Shown: piece by piece, positions 12,301-20,321 of the stretch
Position numbering within the stretch: the first letter of the stretch is position 1
Layout: every line of letters begins with the position of its first letter
Program-made: the position numbers and the translations under genes
The notes under the pieces: generated by a model
Database searches by the model: none
Told to the model about the DNA's origin: nothing
What the model saw: only the letters and a program-made list of their open reading frames with translations
NCBI RefSeq assembly: GCF_000716715.1
Contig: NZ_JNYJ01000019.1
Location: forward strand, 1 to 64,000
Source of the DNA: Dactylosporangium aurantiacum
GTDB lineage: Bacteria > Actinomycetota > Actinomycetes > Mycobacteriales > Micromonosporaceae
Direction: 5' to 3'
DNA length: 64,000 nucleotides

Positions 12301-12917
12301 CCCGGCGCCAGCCGCAGCTGATACCCGGCGGGCGTGAGCAGCAGCGCGACGTCTGCCGCCGAGTGCGCGGACACGGCGCCCAGCAGGCGGCGCAGCCGGG
12401 TCACGTAGGTCTGCAGCAGGTTGAGCGCCGAGGGCGGCTCCTGGTCGTCCCACAGGGTCTCGAGCAGCTCCGCGCGGGGCACCGACGCGTTGGGGCTGAG
12501 CGCCAGCCTGGCCAGCAGCACCCGCTGCAGGTGCGCGCCGAGGGCGAGCGGCGCCGCGCCGCGCCGCAGCTGCAACGGCCCCAGCACACCGATGGTGACG
12601 GGCGCGTCGAGGTCATCCGGCGGAGGCTCGCCGGCCGGCCGGTGCCGCGCGGCCGCGGCGCGCAGCGCCTCCTCGCCGCCGGCGTCAAGCTCCAGCGCGG
12701 CCGCGAGGCGCCGCAGCGACGACGCGTGCGGCTGCACGGTCCGCCGCTGCTCCAGGTCGCGGACGGCGGCGGCGCTCATGCCCGCCCGGGCCGCCAACTC
12801 CCGCTGGGTCAGGCCGACCCGGCGCCGCAACTCCCGCAGCAGCTGCGCGAAGCCACCGTCGACCTGCTCTTCCGACAAACCGACCCGCCCCCATTGCTGT
12901 CGATGTATCGATCGCAT
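9375..12917 (-). CDS. XRE-SARP-NB-ARC-TPR transcriptional regulator (AfsR-like)
   Basis: A 1180-residue multidomain activator. In order: an XRE helix-turn-helix (about residues 22-75, GLTQRELAARAGMSAAAVRDL); an OmpR-like winged helix (from about 107, ending YVTRLRRLLG); the bacterial transcriptional activator domain (to about 350); a short V-P-A-Q repeat linker; an NB-ARC ATPase with P-loop AGVGGVGKTAIAVRAA and Walker B LLIVADNA; then a long TPR array (about 780-1150, for example LHNIGLVQLAVGRRQEA). AfsR has the same order without the XRE domain. Such proteins switch on antibiotic clusters in an ATP- and signal-dependent way. No biosynthetic cluster is adjacent, so its target is unknown. The ATG at 12917 has only a weak ribosome site. 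Confidence 0.92.
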   Translation of the reverse strand: MRSIHRQQWGRVGLSEEQVDGGFAQLLRELRRRVGLTQRELAARAGMSAAAVRDLEQRRTVQPHASSLRRLAAALELDAGGEEALRAAAARHRPAGEPPPDDLDAPVTIGVLGPLQLRRGAAPLALGAHLQRVLLARLALSPNASVPRAELLETLWDDQEPPSALNLLQTYVTRLRRLLGAVSAHSAADVALLLTPAGYQLRLAPGQLDLLRFRRQVEAARAVGAAEPETAMDNLEAALDLWRGEVLADVEQLRQHPLAIAAGAERVAAALLHADLGERLGRHERTLPWLRRLGVVHPLHEPLQGRLMLALAATGQQAAALGVYDRVRGRLVEELGIDPGPELDDFRGRVLRQQWTRTATLELPAKLQPAVGVASQVPAQVPAQVPAPVADFTGREEQLDLLCRLLDRDPAAPPPPAVTVCAVAGVGGVGKTAIAVRAAHRLRAAFPDGQLYLDLHGAGPRPVSPVEALTHFLRALDVPPAAIPADQAGCEALYRSTVGARRLLIVADNARDARQVRPLLPGSGGCGVIVTSRRRMIDLEGAHLVDLDMMRDGEALDLFATVVGPARALAEKQASSSVVRACGGLPLAIRIAGARLASRPKWTVALLARRLDDQRRRLDELRVGDLQVRASFRLSYQDMAPRAARAFRLLALAPVADIAVDTAAAMLGQDARDLEDDLDFLVDASLMDAAGPGRFRFHDLLRLYAADLAKTEDPADVRETALRRLLDFYLQRVTNAGRLQHPNMVRLALPEVTATPFTDCDEALEWLGEEIDAIVAVIGHAADEGPPDIAWKLADQLRGYFFAGRRLAQWVASGVAGLRAAVRAGDEHAQAAMHQTLGQAYWSFGDFTRSLAEYERGLGMARRAGAVDMEAYLLHNIGLVQLAVGRRQEAHAAYMQSLEVCKSAGLPYVQAVTLNDLGMLCWEEGRLPDAARYLTEALELNVRGANIGGQGINTTNLGTVMREQGQLPQARAYLAESIELSRQAGSHYGMMGALDELAQVCVEEHNLADAIRLAEEALRAARGMDHRPYQATILATLGCALLAAGRTRDATAPLHESYTLACAVGAPYSQARALIGLALAAARQGEHAAASTYAADALALARGGGYRMLEADALVTLVLVDVDRAAVPAVATGSGRPAARLETSRDLLGTALRICVTGGAQARADRITRLMAEYTGQPRQ

Positions 12918-13079
12918 CGTAGTCCGGGTTCGGTACGGGTGACGCCCCGCAAGCGGCCGGGTGTACCGCCGCGGCCCGTACTACGGGTTCGGGCATGGGT
13001 GGTCCGGCTCCAGCCGGACGACTGGCCGAGCCGTCAAGGTCGATGCCAGTCAACCTCGTCCGTTTCCTGAGGGAGCGCC

Positions 13080-13658
13080 ATGAACAACCTCCAGACCCGA
13101 TCGGTGTTCGGCGTCGCCATCGCGGCCGCCGTACTGGTGCAGCTGGCCGCCTGCGCCGGTGACCCCGGGCCACCGGGCCGCCGGGGCGGGTCACCGGCCG
13201 GCATCGCGCCGGCGCTCGCGGGGCCGGGCGTGGACGCGCCGACGGTCGGTGCGGCCACCGGTACGCCAGCGGCGAACGCGACAACGACCGCCGGCGCCGA
13301 TCCGGTTGTCGGCGCCGGCAACGTGTCGCCGCCGCCGCCCGCTCAGCTGCCGCCGACGGAGCTGCCCCGGCCCGACCCCTCGGACCAGGCGTGCACGCCC
13401 GCCGTCCTGCTGGCTCACGTGCGCGCCGAGCCGGAGCGGCCGCCGTCCGGGTTCGAGGACGTGCGGATCTACAACTGCGCGCACGGCTTCGCCCGGATCT
13501 ACGCGGCACCCAACCCGGTGCCGGGGCAGCTCGTCCAGGGCGACCAGTTCTTCCTGCAGCGGGCCGGCGACGGCTGGAAGACCATCGCCCGCGGCCTCGA
13601 CACCGAGTGCGGCGACGGCCGCCCCGAGCTGACCGCCGCGTGCGCCTCGTTCGCCTGA
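13080..13658 (+). CDS. Putative lipoprotein of unknown function
   Basis: A 192-residue exported protein. The signal peptide ends in a lipobox (QLAAC, Cys about residue 25), so it should be lipid-anchored on the outer face of the membrane. A long low-complexity Pro/Ala/Thr linker follows. The C-terminal 80-residue domain has four cysteines (QACTP, IYNCA, DTECG, TAACAS) that could form two disulfides. I do not recognise the domain. It lies 53 nt upstream of the GH25 lysozyme in the same direction and may belong to the same cell-wall unit. Confidence 0.65.
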   Translation: MNNLQTRSVFGVAIAAAVLVQLAACAGDPGPPGRRGGSPAGIAPALAGPGVDAPTVGAATGTPAANATTTAGADPVVGAGNVSPPPPAQLPPTELPRPDPSDQACTPAVLLAHVRAEPERPPSGFEDVRIYNCAHGFARIYAAPNPVPGQLVQGDQFFLQRAGDGWKTIARGLDTECGDGRPELTAACASFA

Positions 13659-13711
13659 GTCCCGCGCCCCAAGTCCTCGCATGTGATTCCCCACCCGCAA
13701 AGGAGCCTGTG

Positions 13712-15370
13712 ATGTCCCTGTTCAGATGGGCGGCGATCGCCGCGGTGATGCTGGGCACGCTGGTCGTGCCGCCGGCCGCCGCGGCGGCGGAGCCGGCCCC
13801 TGACGTCCCCAACGGCCGTGCCTCCGCGGCGCGCGGCCCGGCCGGCGCCGCCGCGCAGCGGGCGGCCCTGGCGCTGCCCGGCGGGTACACCGTCAACGGT
13901 CGCGACGTGTCCAGTCACGACCACAGCGGCGGCAAGACCGTCGACTGGGCCGCGCTGCGTGTCGCGGGCGACGACTTCGCCTTCGTCAAAGCGACCGAAG
14001 GGACCGCCTACACGAACCCGTACTACGGGCAGGACTACAACGGCGCGAAGGCGGCCGGGCTGTATGCCGGCGCCTACGCGTTCGGCCGGCCTGACCTCGG
14101 CAACCCCGTCGGGCAGGCCGACCACTTCGTCGACAGCATGCAGTGGACGACCGACGGCCGGACGCTGCCGCCGTTCCTGGACCTGGAGTGGCCGTACGAG
14201 ACGGGCAACGGGCCGGTGGCACCGTCGCCGTGCTACGGGCTGAGCACCGCGCAGATGACCGGCTGGATCGGCGACTTCCTCGGCCGGGTCCAGTCCCGGA
14301 TCGGCCGGGCGCCGATGATCTACACGAACGTCAACTGGTGGAACCCGTGCACTGGCAGCAGCACCGCGTTCGCCGCGTACCCGCTGGACATCTCCAGCTG
14401 CCAGTCCTCACCCCCGTCGACGCCGGGCTGGGGCACCCGCTGGACGTTCTGGCAGTACGACATCCCCGAGTGCGGGCGCGGCAGTACCACGGACTCCAAC
14501 GTGTTCAACGGCTCGCTCGCCGACCTGGCGGCCCTCGCGGGCTCGACGACGTCCGCGGCGACGGCCGGCGTGTCGGGGGACTTCAACCGCGACGGTGTCG
14601 CCGACGTCCTGGCCCGGGCGGCGGACGGGACGTTGACGGTGTACCCGGGCACGGGCACGGTCGCCACCGATCGGGTGCTCGGCGCCGCGGTCCGGGTCGG
14701 CATCGGCTGGCAGGCGTTCACCGCGATGACCACCGGTGACCTGGACCGCGACGGGGTGGACGACATCATCACGCGGACCGTGGACGGCACGCTCACCGTC
14801 TACCCGGGCACCGGCACCATCGCGACCGACCAGATCGTCAGAGCGCCGGTCCGCATCGGCACCGGCTGGCAGACCTTCACGGCCATCACGGTCGGCGACC
14901 TGGACCACGACGGCGTGGACGACATCCTCGCCCGAGCGGCCGACGGCGTGCTGAGCGTCTACGCCGGCACGGGCACGATGGCCACGGACCGGGTGGTGAA
15001 GGCGCCGGTCCGCGTCGGCACGGGCTGGGCCGCGTACACCGCACTGACCAGCGGCGATTTCAACCGTGACGGGGTGGACGACATCCTCGCCCGAGCGGCC
15101 GACGGCGTCCTGAGCGTCTACGCCGGCACGGGCGTCATCACCACCGATCAGGTCGTCAGAGCGCCGGTCCGCGTCGGCACCGGCTGGCAGACCTTCACCG
15201 CCCTGACCGTCGGCGACCTCGACCACGACGCCGTCGACGACCTCATCGCCCGCGCGCCCGACGGCGTGCTGAGCGTCTACACCGGCACCGGCGTCATCAC
15301 GACCGACCAGGTCGTCAAGGCTCCCGTCCGCATCGGGACGGGCTGGCACACCTTCACCGCTCTCACCTGA
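13712..15370 (+). CDS. Secreted GH25 lysozyme with five FG-GAP repeats
   Basis: A 552-residue exported muramidase. After a signal peptide (cleavage near AAAA-EPAP) comes a glycoside hydrolase family 25 domain, about residues 58-280. Its active-site residues are visible: Asp65 in GRDVSSHD, Glu96 in FVKATEGT, and the Asp157-x-Glu159 pair in FLDLEW. From residue 290 to the end there are five copies of a 53-residue FG-GAP/VCBS-type repeat with the Ca-binding-like loop GDxDxDGxDD. It should cleave the glycan backbone of peptidoglycan outside the cell. AAAGGAG lies 7 nt before the ATG. The repeat tail is nearly the same as in the next gene. Confidence 0.93.
   Translation: MSLFRWAAIAAVMLGTLVVPPAAAAAEPAPDVPNGRASAARGPAGAAAQRAALALPGGYTVNGRDVSSHDHSGGKTVDWAALRVAGDDFAFVKATEGTAYTNPYYGQDYNGAKAAGLYAGAYAFGRPDLGNPVGQADHFVDSMQWTTDGRTLPPFLDLEWPYETGNGPVAPSPCYGLSTAQMTGWIGDFLGRVQSRIGRAPMIYTNVNWWNPCTGSSTAFAAYPLDISSCQSSPPSTPGWGTRWTFWQYDIPECGRGSTTDSNVFNGSLADLAALAGSTTSAATAGVSGDFNRDGVADVLARAADGTLTVYPGTGTVATDRVLGAAVRVGIGWQAFTAMTTGDLDRDGVDDIITRTVDGTLTVYPGTGTIATDQIVRAPVRIGTGWQTFTAITVGDLDHDGVDDILARAADGVLSVYAGTGTMATDRVVKAPVRVGTGWAAYTALTSGDFNRDGVDDILARAADGVLSVYAGTGVITTDQVVRAPVRVGTGWQTFTALTVGDLDHDAVDDLIARAPDGVLSVYTGTGVITTDQVVKAPVRIGTGWHTFTALT
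14579..15370 (+). repeat. Five tandem 159-bp FG-GAP repeats (GH25 protein)
   Basis: Units begin at 14579, 14738, 14897, 15056 and 15215, with an exact 159-nt spacing. Each codes for 53 residues starting GDxxxDGVDD and containing VYPGTGT or VYAGTGT, then APVRIGTGW. The units are highly similar to each other and to those at 16022-16813. Confidence 0.9.
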
Positions 15371-15397
15371 CCCTCCGCTTCCGGAAAGGACACCACC

Positions 15398-16813
15398 ATG
15401 CGTCACCGTTCCCTCGGCCTCGTGTTGGCCGCCACCCTCGCGGGCGCCGGCATCGCCCTCGTCGACCCGCCCGCCCCCGCCGAGGCGGCCTCCGTCATCG
15501 GCGGCCCGATCACCCGGTCGGAGATCCTGGCCCGCGCCCAGTACTGGGTCGACGCGCCGGGACCCATCACCTACTCGCAGCCCGGCCCGTGGGCCAGCGA
15601 CGGCGTCGACAGCGTCTACCGGCGCGACTGCTCCGGCCTGGTTTCGATGGCCTGGCACCTGCGGGATCTGGGTCTGTGGGGGGACACCCGCAACAGCCCG
15701 ATCACCGACCAGTTCCAGGAGCCCCACGACGACCGGCACCCATGGACCGCCGTTCCCGGCGGCATCAACGCCATGCAGCCCGGCGACGCCATGGTCAGGA
15801 GTGGGCACATCGAGCTGTTCGCCCGCTGGAAGAACCCGGCCAACCACGGCGAGGGCGCATACGTGTACTCGTTCAACGAGATCGGCGAGACGGTGCGGAA
15901 CCCGTACACCCCGTCGAACAAGGGCAACCTGGGCTTCAACGACTGGCCGGACCTGCAGACCTACGATGCCATCAAGTACGACTACGTCGCCGAGTCCGAG
16001 AGTCTCGCCGGCGTGTCGGGGGACTTCAACCGCGATGGTGTCGCTGACATCCTCGCCCGGGCGGCGGACGGGACGCTGTCGGTGTACCCGGGCACCGGCA
16101 CCATGGCGACCGACCAGGTGGTGCAGCCGCCGGTGCGGGTCGGCATCGGCTGGCAGGCGTTCACCGCGATCACGACCGGCGACCTGGACCACAACGGGGT
16201 CGACGACATCATCGCCCGGACCGCGGACGGCACGCTGACCGTGTACCCCGGCACCGGCACCATCGCGACCGACCAGGTGGTGAAGGCGCCCGTCCGCATC
16301 GGCATCGGCTGGCAGGCGTTCACCGCGATCACTACCGGCGACCTGGACCACAACGGGGTCGACGACATCATCGCCCGGACCGCGGACGGCACGCTGACCG
16401 TGTACCCCGGCACCGGCACCATCGCAGCCGACCAGGTGGTGAAGGCGCCCGTCCGCATCGGTGTCGGATGGGGGGCGTTCACGGCGCTGAGCGCCGGCGA
16501 CCTGGACCACAACGGGGTCGACGACATCATCGCCCGGGCAGCGGACGGCACGCTGACCGTGTACGCCGGCACCGGCGCCATCGCAGCCGATCAGGTGGTG
16601 AAGGCACCGGTCCGCATCGGCACCGGCTGGCATGCCTTCACGGCCATCACGGTCGGCGACCTCAACCACGACGGGGTCGACGACATCGTCACCCGCCCGG
16701 CCGACGGCGTCCTGAGCGTCTACGCGGGCACCGGCGTCATCGCGACCGACCAGGTCGTCAAGGCGCCCGTCCGCATCGGCACCGGCTGGCAGGGGTTCAC
16801 CGTCCTGACCTGA
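15398..16813 (+). CDS. Secreted NlpC/P60-like peptidase with five FG-GAP repeats
   Basis: A 471-residue exported protein. A signal peptide (cleavage near AEAA-SV) is followed by an NlpC/P60/CHAP-like cysteine peptidase or amidase domain, about residues 38-200. The catalytic Cys78 lies in the RRDCSGLVSMAWHL motif and the catalytic His137 in RSGHIELFARW. Residues 209-471 are five FG-GAP-type repeats. It probably cleaves peptide cross-links or stems of peptidoglycan and so complements the adjacent GH25 muramidase. GGAAAGGAC precedes the ATG and the gap to the previous gene is 27 nt, so the two are likely co-transcribed. A 13-bp hairpin follows. Confidence 0.87.
   Translation: MRHRSLGLVLAATLAGAGIALVDPPAPAEAASVIGGPITRSEILARAQYWVDAPGPITYSQPGPWASDGVDSVYRRDCSGLVSMAWHLRDLGLWGDTRNSPITDQFQEPHDDRHPWTAVPGGINAMQPGDAMVRSGHIELFARWKNPANHGEGAYVYSFNEIGETVRNPYTPSNKGNLGFNDWPDLQTYDAIKYDYVAESESLAGVSGDFNRDGVADILARAADGTLSVYPGTGTMATDQVVQPPVRVGIGWQAFTAITTGDLDHNGVDDIIARTADGTLTVYPGTGTIATDQVVKAPVRIGIGWQAFTAITTGDLDHNGVDDIIARTADGTLTVYPGTGTIAADQVVKAPVRIGVGWGAFTALSAGDLDHNGVDDIIARAADGTLTVYAGTGAIAADQVVKAPVRIGTGWHAFTAITVGDLNHDGVDDIVTRPADGVLSVYAGTGVIATDQVVKAPVRIGTGWQGFTVLT
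16022..16813 (+). repeat. Five tandem 159-bp FG-GAP repeats (NlpC/P60 protein)
   Basis: Units begin at 16022, 16181, 16340, 16499 and 16658, again exactly 159 nt apart. The second and third units are almost identical at the DNA level, which indicates recent duplication or gene conversion. Confidence 0.9.
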
Positions 16814-16821
16814 CCTCTCCG

Positions 16822-16861
16822 GCGAACGCGCCGGGCGGCTTCCACCGTCCGGCGCGTTCGC
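16822..16861 (+). terminator. Hairpin after the NlpC/P60 gene
   Basis: A perfect 13-bp stem (GCGAACGCGCCGG against CCGGCGCGTTCGC) with a 14-nt loop starts 8 nt after the stop codon. It lacks a clear T-run, as is usual for actinobacterial terminators. Confidence 0.7.
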
Positions 16862-16991
16862 GGCCGTGCCGGCAGCTCCCGTCCCACCTCGATTCACCAC
16901 CAGGCCACCACATGACGGCATCGCGGCCACTCCCGCACAATCCGGTCATGCCATTGCCCCTCACGTGGCGTCATGGCACATAGTCGGTGGC

Positions 16992-18107
16992 GTGGAAGAG
17001 CACCTGACCGTGGGACGCGTGGCCGAGCTGGCCGGCGTGAGCGTCCGTACGCTGCACCACTATGACGAGATCGGCCTCGTCCGACCGTCCGCACGGACCG
17101 CGGCCGGGTACCGGGCCTACTCGGCGGCTGACGTGGAGCGACTGCGGGAGGTGCTCGCCTACCGGCGGCTGGGCTTCGGACTGCGCGAGATCGCGGATCT
17201 GACTGACGACCCGACCGTCGACGCGGTCGCACACCTGCACCGGCTGCGCGGGCTGCTGCTGGAACAGGGCGACCGCGTTGCCGCCATGGTGACGGCCATA
17301 GACCGGGAACTGCAGGCGCGGGCAATGGGGATCAGGACGACGCCAGAGGAGCAGCTGAAGATGTTCGGCGCGCAGTTGTACGAAGCCATCGGTTCCGCTT
17401 ACCCAGCGACGCGGCGCACCGAGCCGCGGATCGCCGCGAGGATCTGGGACGCGCTCGGCGACGCACGGACGGTACTGAATGTCGGGGCCGGCACCGGCTC
17501 CTACGAACCCCCCGACCGCGATGTCACGGCGGTGGAACCGTCGGCGGTGATGCGGGCCCAGCGTCGCGCGGGCGCGGCGCCGTGCGTGGCCGCCAGTGCG
17601 GAGAGCCTCCCGTTCGAGGACCAGTCCTTCGACGCCGCGATCGCCTTCAGCACCGTGCATCACTGGCACGACCCGATCGCCGGCCTCCGCGAGATGCGGC
17701 GCGTGGCCCGCCGCGTCGTGGTGTTCACCCACGACGCCGGTGACACCGCCTGGCGTCACCGGTTCTGGCTCACCCGCGACTACCTGCCTGAGGTCGCCGA
17801 CCTGGTCGCCGGTCGGCCCCCGGTGGACGAGCTGGCCCGTGCGATCGGGGCCCGCATCGAGCCGGTGCTCATCCCGTGGGACTGCGCCGACGGATTCTTC
17901 GAGGCCTACTGGCGCCGGCCCGAGGCGTACCTGGAAGACGAGGTACGCCGCGCGGTGTCGGTATGGACCAGGGTCGGACCGGAGGCCGAGCGGCGGGCGG
18001 TCAACCGGCTCCGCGACGACCTGTCCTCCGGCCGGTGGGCCGAGCGCAACCGCGAACTCCTCGCCCTCGACGCGGCGGAGCTCGGCCTCCGCCTGCTCGT
18101 CGCCTGA
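16992..18107 (+). CDS. MerR regulator fused to a class I SAM methyltransferase
   Basis: A 371-residue fusion. Residues 5-75 form a MerR winged helix (LTVGRVAELAGVSVRTLHHY, DEIGLVRPSARTAAGYRAYS). Residues 76-126 are the dimerisation helix ending in the TipA-like phrase MGIRTTPEEQLKMFG. At exactly this point TipA-type regulators continue into their drug-binding domain. Here residues 128-365 are a class I methyltransferase (SAM motif VLNVGAGTGSYEP, then AVEPSAVM and VHHWHDP). The methyltransferase half is clearly homologous to the stand-alone protein at 27203-27943. The GTG at 16992 was chosen; CATAGT lies 7 nt upstream, so the mRNA may be leaderless. It may be a substrate- or SAM-responsive regulator, or an enzyme with DNA-targeting ability; both are inference. 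Confidence 0.9.
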   Translation: MEEHLTVGRVAELAGVSVRTLHHYDEIGLVRPSARTAAGYRAYSAADVERLREVLAYRRLGFGLREIADLTDDPTVDAVAHLHRLRGLLLEQGDRVAAMVTAIDRELQARAMGIRTTPEEQLKMFGAQLYEAIGSAYPATRRTEPRIAARIWDALGDARTVLNVGAGTGSYEPPDRDVTAVEPSAVMRAQRRAGAAPCVAASAESLPFEDQSFDAAIAFSTVHHWHDPIAGLREMRRVARRVVVFTHDAGDTAWRHRFWLTRDYLPEVADLVAGRPPVDELARAIGARIEPVLIPWDCADGFFEAYWRRPEAYLEDEVRRAVSVWTRVGPEAERRAVNRLRDDLSSGRWAERNRELLALDAAELGLRLLVA

Positions 18108-18845
18108 ACACCCATCCGCGCTGATCACGGCGCGCCAGCCGGCGCGACTCCGGCAACGGGTTCACGCTCGGCGACGACGACTTCGGCCGAAGTGGCGGCG
18201 GCCAGCGACGGTCGGCAGCAGGACCGGCATCGCGTATCCGGTGCCGGTGTCCGGTGCCGCCGGCAGGTGCACGGCCAGGAGCGCGACCGCGACCGTCACG
18301 CAGCCGCCGAGCCCCCGGCGCGGACGGCATGGGTGTCGGCGCGGGCGTGGCGGCCTTACGTGCCGTCGCCCGCTTCCGGCGGGCACTGCAGATACACGGT
18401 CCCTTGTCCGGCGAGGACACCGAACCCTGGCCGGCACCGCTGGGCGTCGCGCTGTCCCCGCAGGTCGTCCAAGCCGGGCGGCATGCCAGGAGCATCGACG
18501 TCCACCTCGGTCAGGTCATCGTTGGCGAACCGCGCCACGAGCTGCGGATCCTCAACCACCTCGACCTCGGCGAGAGCTGCGCCGCGCAGCGGCCTATCGC
18601 TGCTTGAGACAGATCACGACGCCCTTGCTGTCCTTCTGGCTGCGCCAGTAGTCGTGTGTCGCCTCCGGCCACCGGCTGCAGACGCTCTCGATCGACTCCG
18701 CGTACGAATACCGCCACCCGCGCACGTTCGCAACCCCGTTCCGCGCTTCAGGCGGGACCGCGCACGCCGCCGTACGTGCGCGTTGTCCTGCTACCTTGCC
18801 CGCATGATCAGGTCGCTGTGGCGCTCGGGCGGGTGACGGCGAGTC
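18108..18845. other. Gene-poor, apparently decaying interval
   Basis: No complete gene could be supported in these 738 nt. Two short minus-strand frames look protein-like. One ends at 18594 and reads WRYSYAESIESVCSRWPEA and DYWRSQKDSKGVVICLKQR (start perhaps GTG at 18722 or 18857). The other, 18356-18559, reads DPQLVARFANDDLTEVDVD and then loses likeness to a protein. They are in different frames and sit next to each other, as if a small gene or genes had been broken by indels. I do not recognise either family. Confidence 0.35.
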
Positions 18846-20048
18846 GTGTCCTTCCACGCCTACGGCCCGGCCGGCGAGGACCTGGTCCTTCTCGACGCTC
18901 TTCGCCGGGGTGACGACCGTCCCCAGGGTCCTGACGAGCCGTTCTGGCGTGCGCCGTACTCATTTCTGTGGTCTGCGCTCTATTGCGGCGGGAACCTGAC
19001 TCCGGCCACCGTCGAGGCGGTGCGGTATCTCGTCCGGACGATCCCGGAGCCCCGGTTCGGCGGTGAGGACCCGACCCTGCGCATCGCGGCGATCTGGTTC
19101 CTGCGCGAGGTCGCTCGTGAGGCGCTCGGTGGTGTCGACCGCGCGACAGCGTCGCGGCGTGACGAGCCTGACGTGCGTGAGTGGCTGACCGGGTACCTGC
19201 GCGAGCGGCGCTTCGTTCTGGACTGGACGGACGCCGACGCGGCGGGTCAGGTGCTGCTGGCCGCGGCGCGCGTGGACTGTTTCGACCTGCTGCCGGAGGT
19301 GTACGCGGCGGTCGAGCCACTGCTGACCGTCCGTGAGCCGGCGCTGCGGGGTTGTGCGTCCTTGACGGCCGCGACGCTGAGCGGCCACCCCGATCTGGTG
19401 GCGCACCGGCCTCGGCTGCTGGCGCACCTTCTGGCGGAGTGCGCCGCGGCGGACGCGCACCATCGTGCCTCGATGCTGCTGGGCGCCGGTGAACTCGGCG
19501 GCGCACCGCGGGAGTGGCTGCGCGACCCGCATCCAGGCGTGCGGGTGTGCGCCGCGCTTGCGCCGGCACTCGCTGACGACCCCGCGGCGAACACCGTACT
19601 GCTGACGGAGGCCTCCAAGGATCCGGACGTCATCGGCATGCGAGGCTTCGACGGCATGGGTCTCCCCGCGCTGCCGTACCCGCAAACCGCGCTCGCCGAA
19701 CGGCTGTGCGCGACTGTTCGCGATGTCGACCGTCTCCTTCCGGCGGCCGTCGCAGCGGTACCGTCCGCCCCGACATATCTCAATGTCGGCGAACGACGCC
19801 CGGCGCGTGGCGCCCTGGCCGAGCCGTACCTGCGTGTCTTCTTCCCGACCGGCCTGCCGTCACCGGCGGCGGCCACACCTGCCCAGCGCCGACTCGCTGA
19901 GATGATCGCCCGCCACGCGTCCTTCCGCGAGCCCGGCAGCCGGGCAGAGCCGTCCTCGGGCCCTCCCGATCCCTGGAACGCAACATTCTCGCGACTCGGC
20001 CTTCCCGCCGACCGGTCGTCGTGGCAGGCGGTGGCCGGCCTTACCTGA
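18846..20048 (+). CDS. HEAT-repeat-like hypothetical protein
   Basis: A 400-residue soluble protein built of repeated helical pairs, for example VREWLTGYLRERR, ALRGCASLTAATLSGHPDLV and GVRVCAALAPALADDPAAN. This fits an alpha-solenoid of the HEAT type used in protein-protein binding. No catalytic motif or signal peptide is visible. The GTG at 18846 is the first start; a G-rich but poor ribosome site precedes it. It has no obvious operon partner. Function unknown. Confidence 0.7.
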   Translation: MSFHAYGPAGEDLVLLDALRRGDDRPQGPDEPFWRAPYSFLWSALYCGGNLTPATVEAVRYLVRTIPEPRFGGEDPTLRIAAIWFLREVAREALGGVDRATASRRDEPDVREWLTGYLRERRFVLDWTDADAAGQVLLAAARVDCFDLLPEVYAAVEPLLTVREPALRGCASLTAATLSGHPDLVAHRPRLLAHLLAECAAADAHHRASMLLGAGELGGAPREWLRDPHPGVRVCAALAPALADDPAANTVLLTEASKDPDVIGMRGFDGMGLPALPYPQTALAERLCATVRDVDRLLPAAVAAVPSAPTYLNVGERRPARGALAEPYLRVFFPTGLPSPAAATPAQRRLAEMIARHASFREPGSRAEPSSGPPDPWNATFSRLGLPADRSSWQAVAGLT

Positions 20049-20321
20049 GACGCCTCGCGACGGACGATCCCCGGCGCCGGACGCCGGCGGCTCCCGCCGC
20101 AAAAGGCCGACGATGGCCTCGCGCCCCCACCTCCGCCGCGTGGACGACGCACCGATCCCGTAGAGGAGTCTTTACGGCAATGCCCCGTGCCCATGTTCGT
20201 GACCAACAGCGGGGAGTCTGCGACTCGAGCCTTTCGATCCGGCCGCACCACCGGGGCTGCCGAGCGGCGTCGACGTGAGCGTGACCGATCTGCGGCGCGG
20301 CTGAGGCGGCGAGCCGCGCGG

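Noticed and set aside
14579..16813. Regular 159-bp repeats considered as a CRISPR or satellite array
   Set aside because: The units are coding, in frame and contiguous, without spacers, and encode an FG-GAP-type protein repeat.
14408..16930. Minus-strand open frame of 840 codons across the GH25 and NlpC/P60 genes
   Set aside because: Its repeated content simply mirrors the FG-GAP repeats on the plus strand. Signal peptides, active sites and ribosome sites all support the plus-strand genes.
20049..20321. Spacer after the HEAT-like gene considered for a tRNA or small gene
   Set aside because: No cloverleaf, T-loop GGTTCRA signature or credible reading frame was found; only weak G/C hairpins are present.
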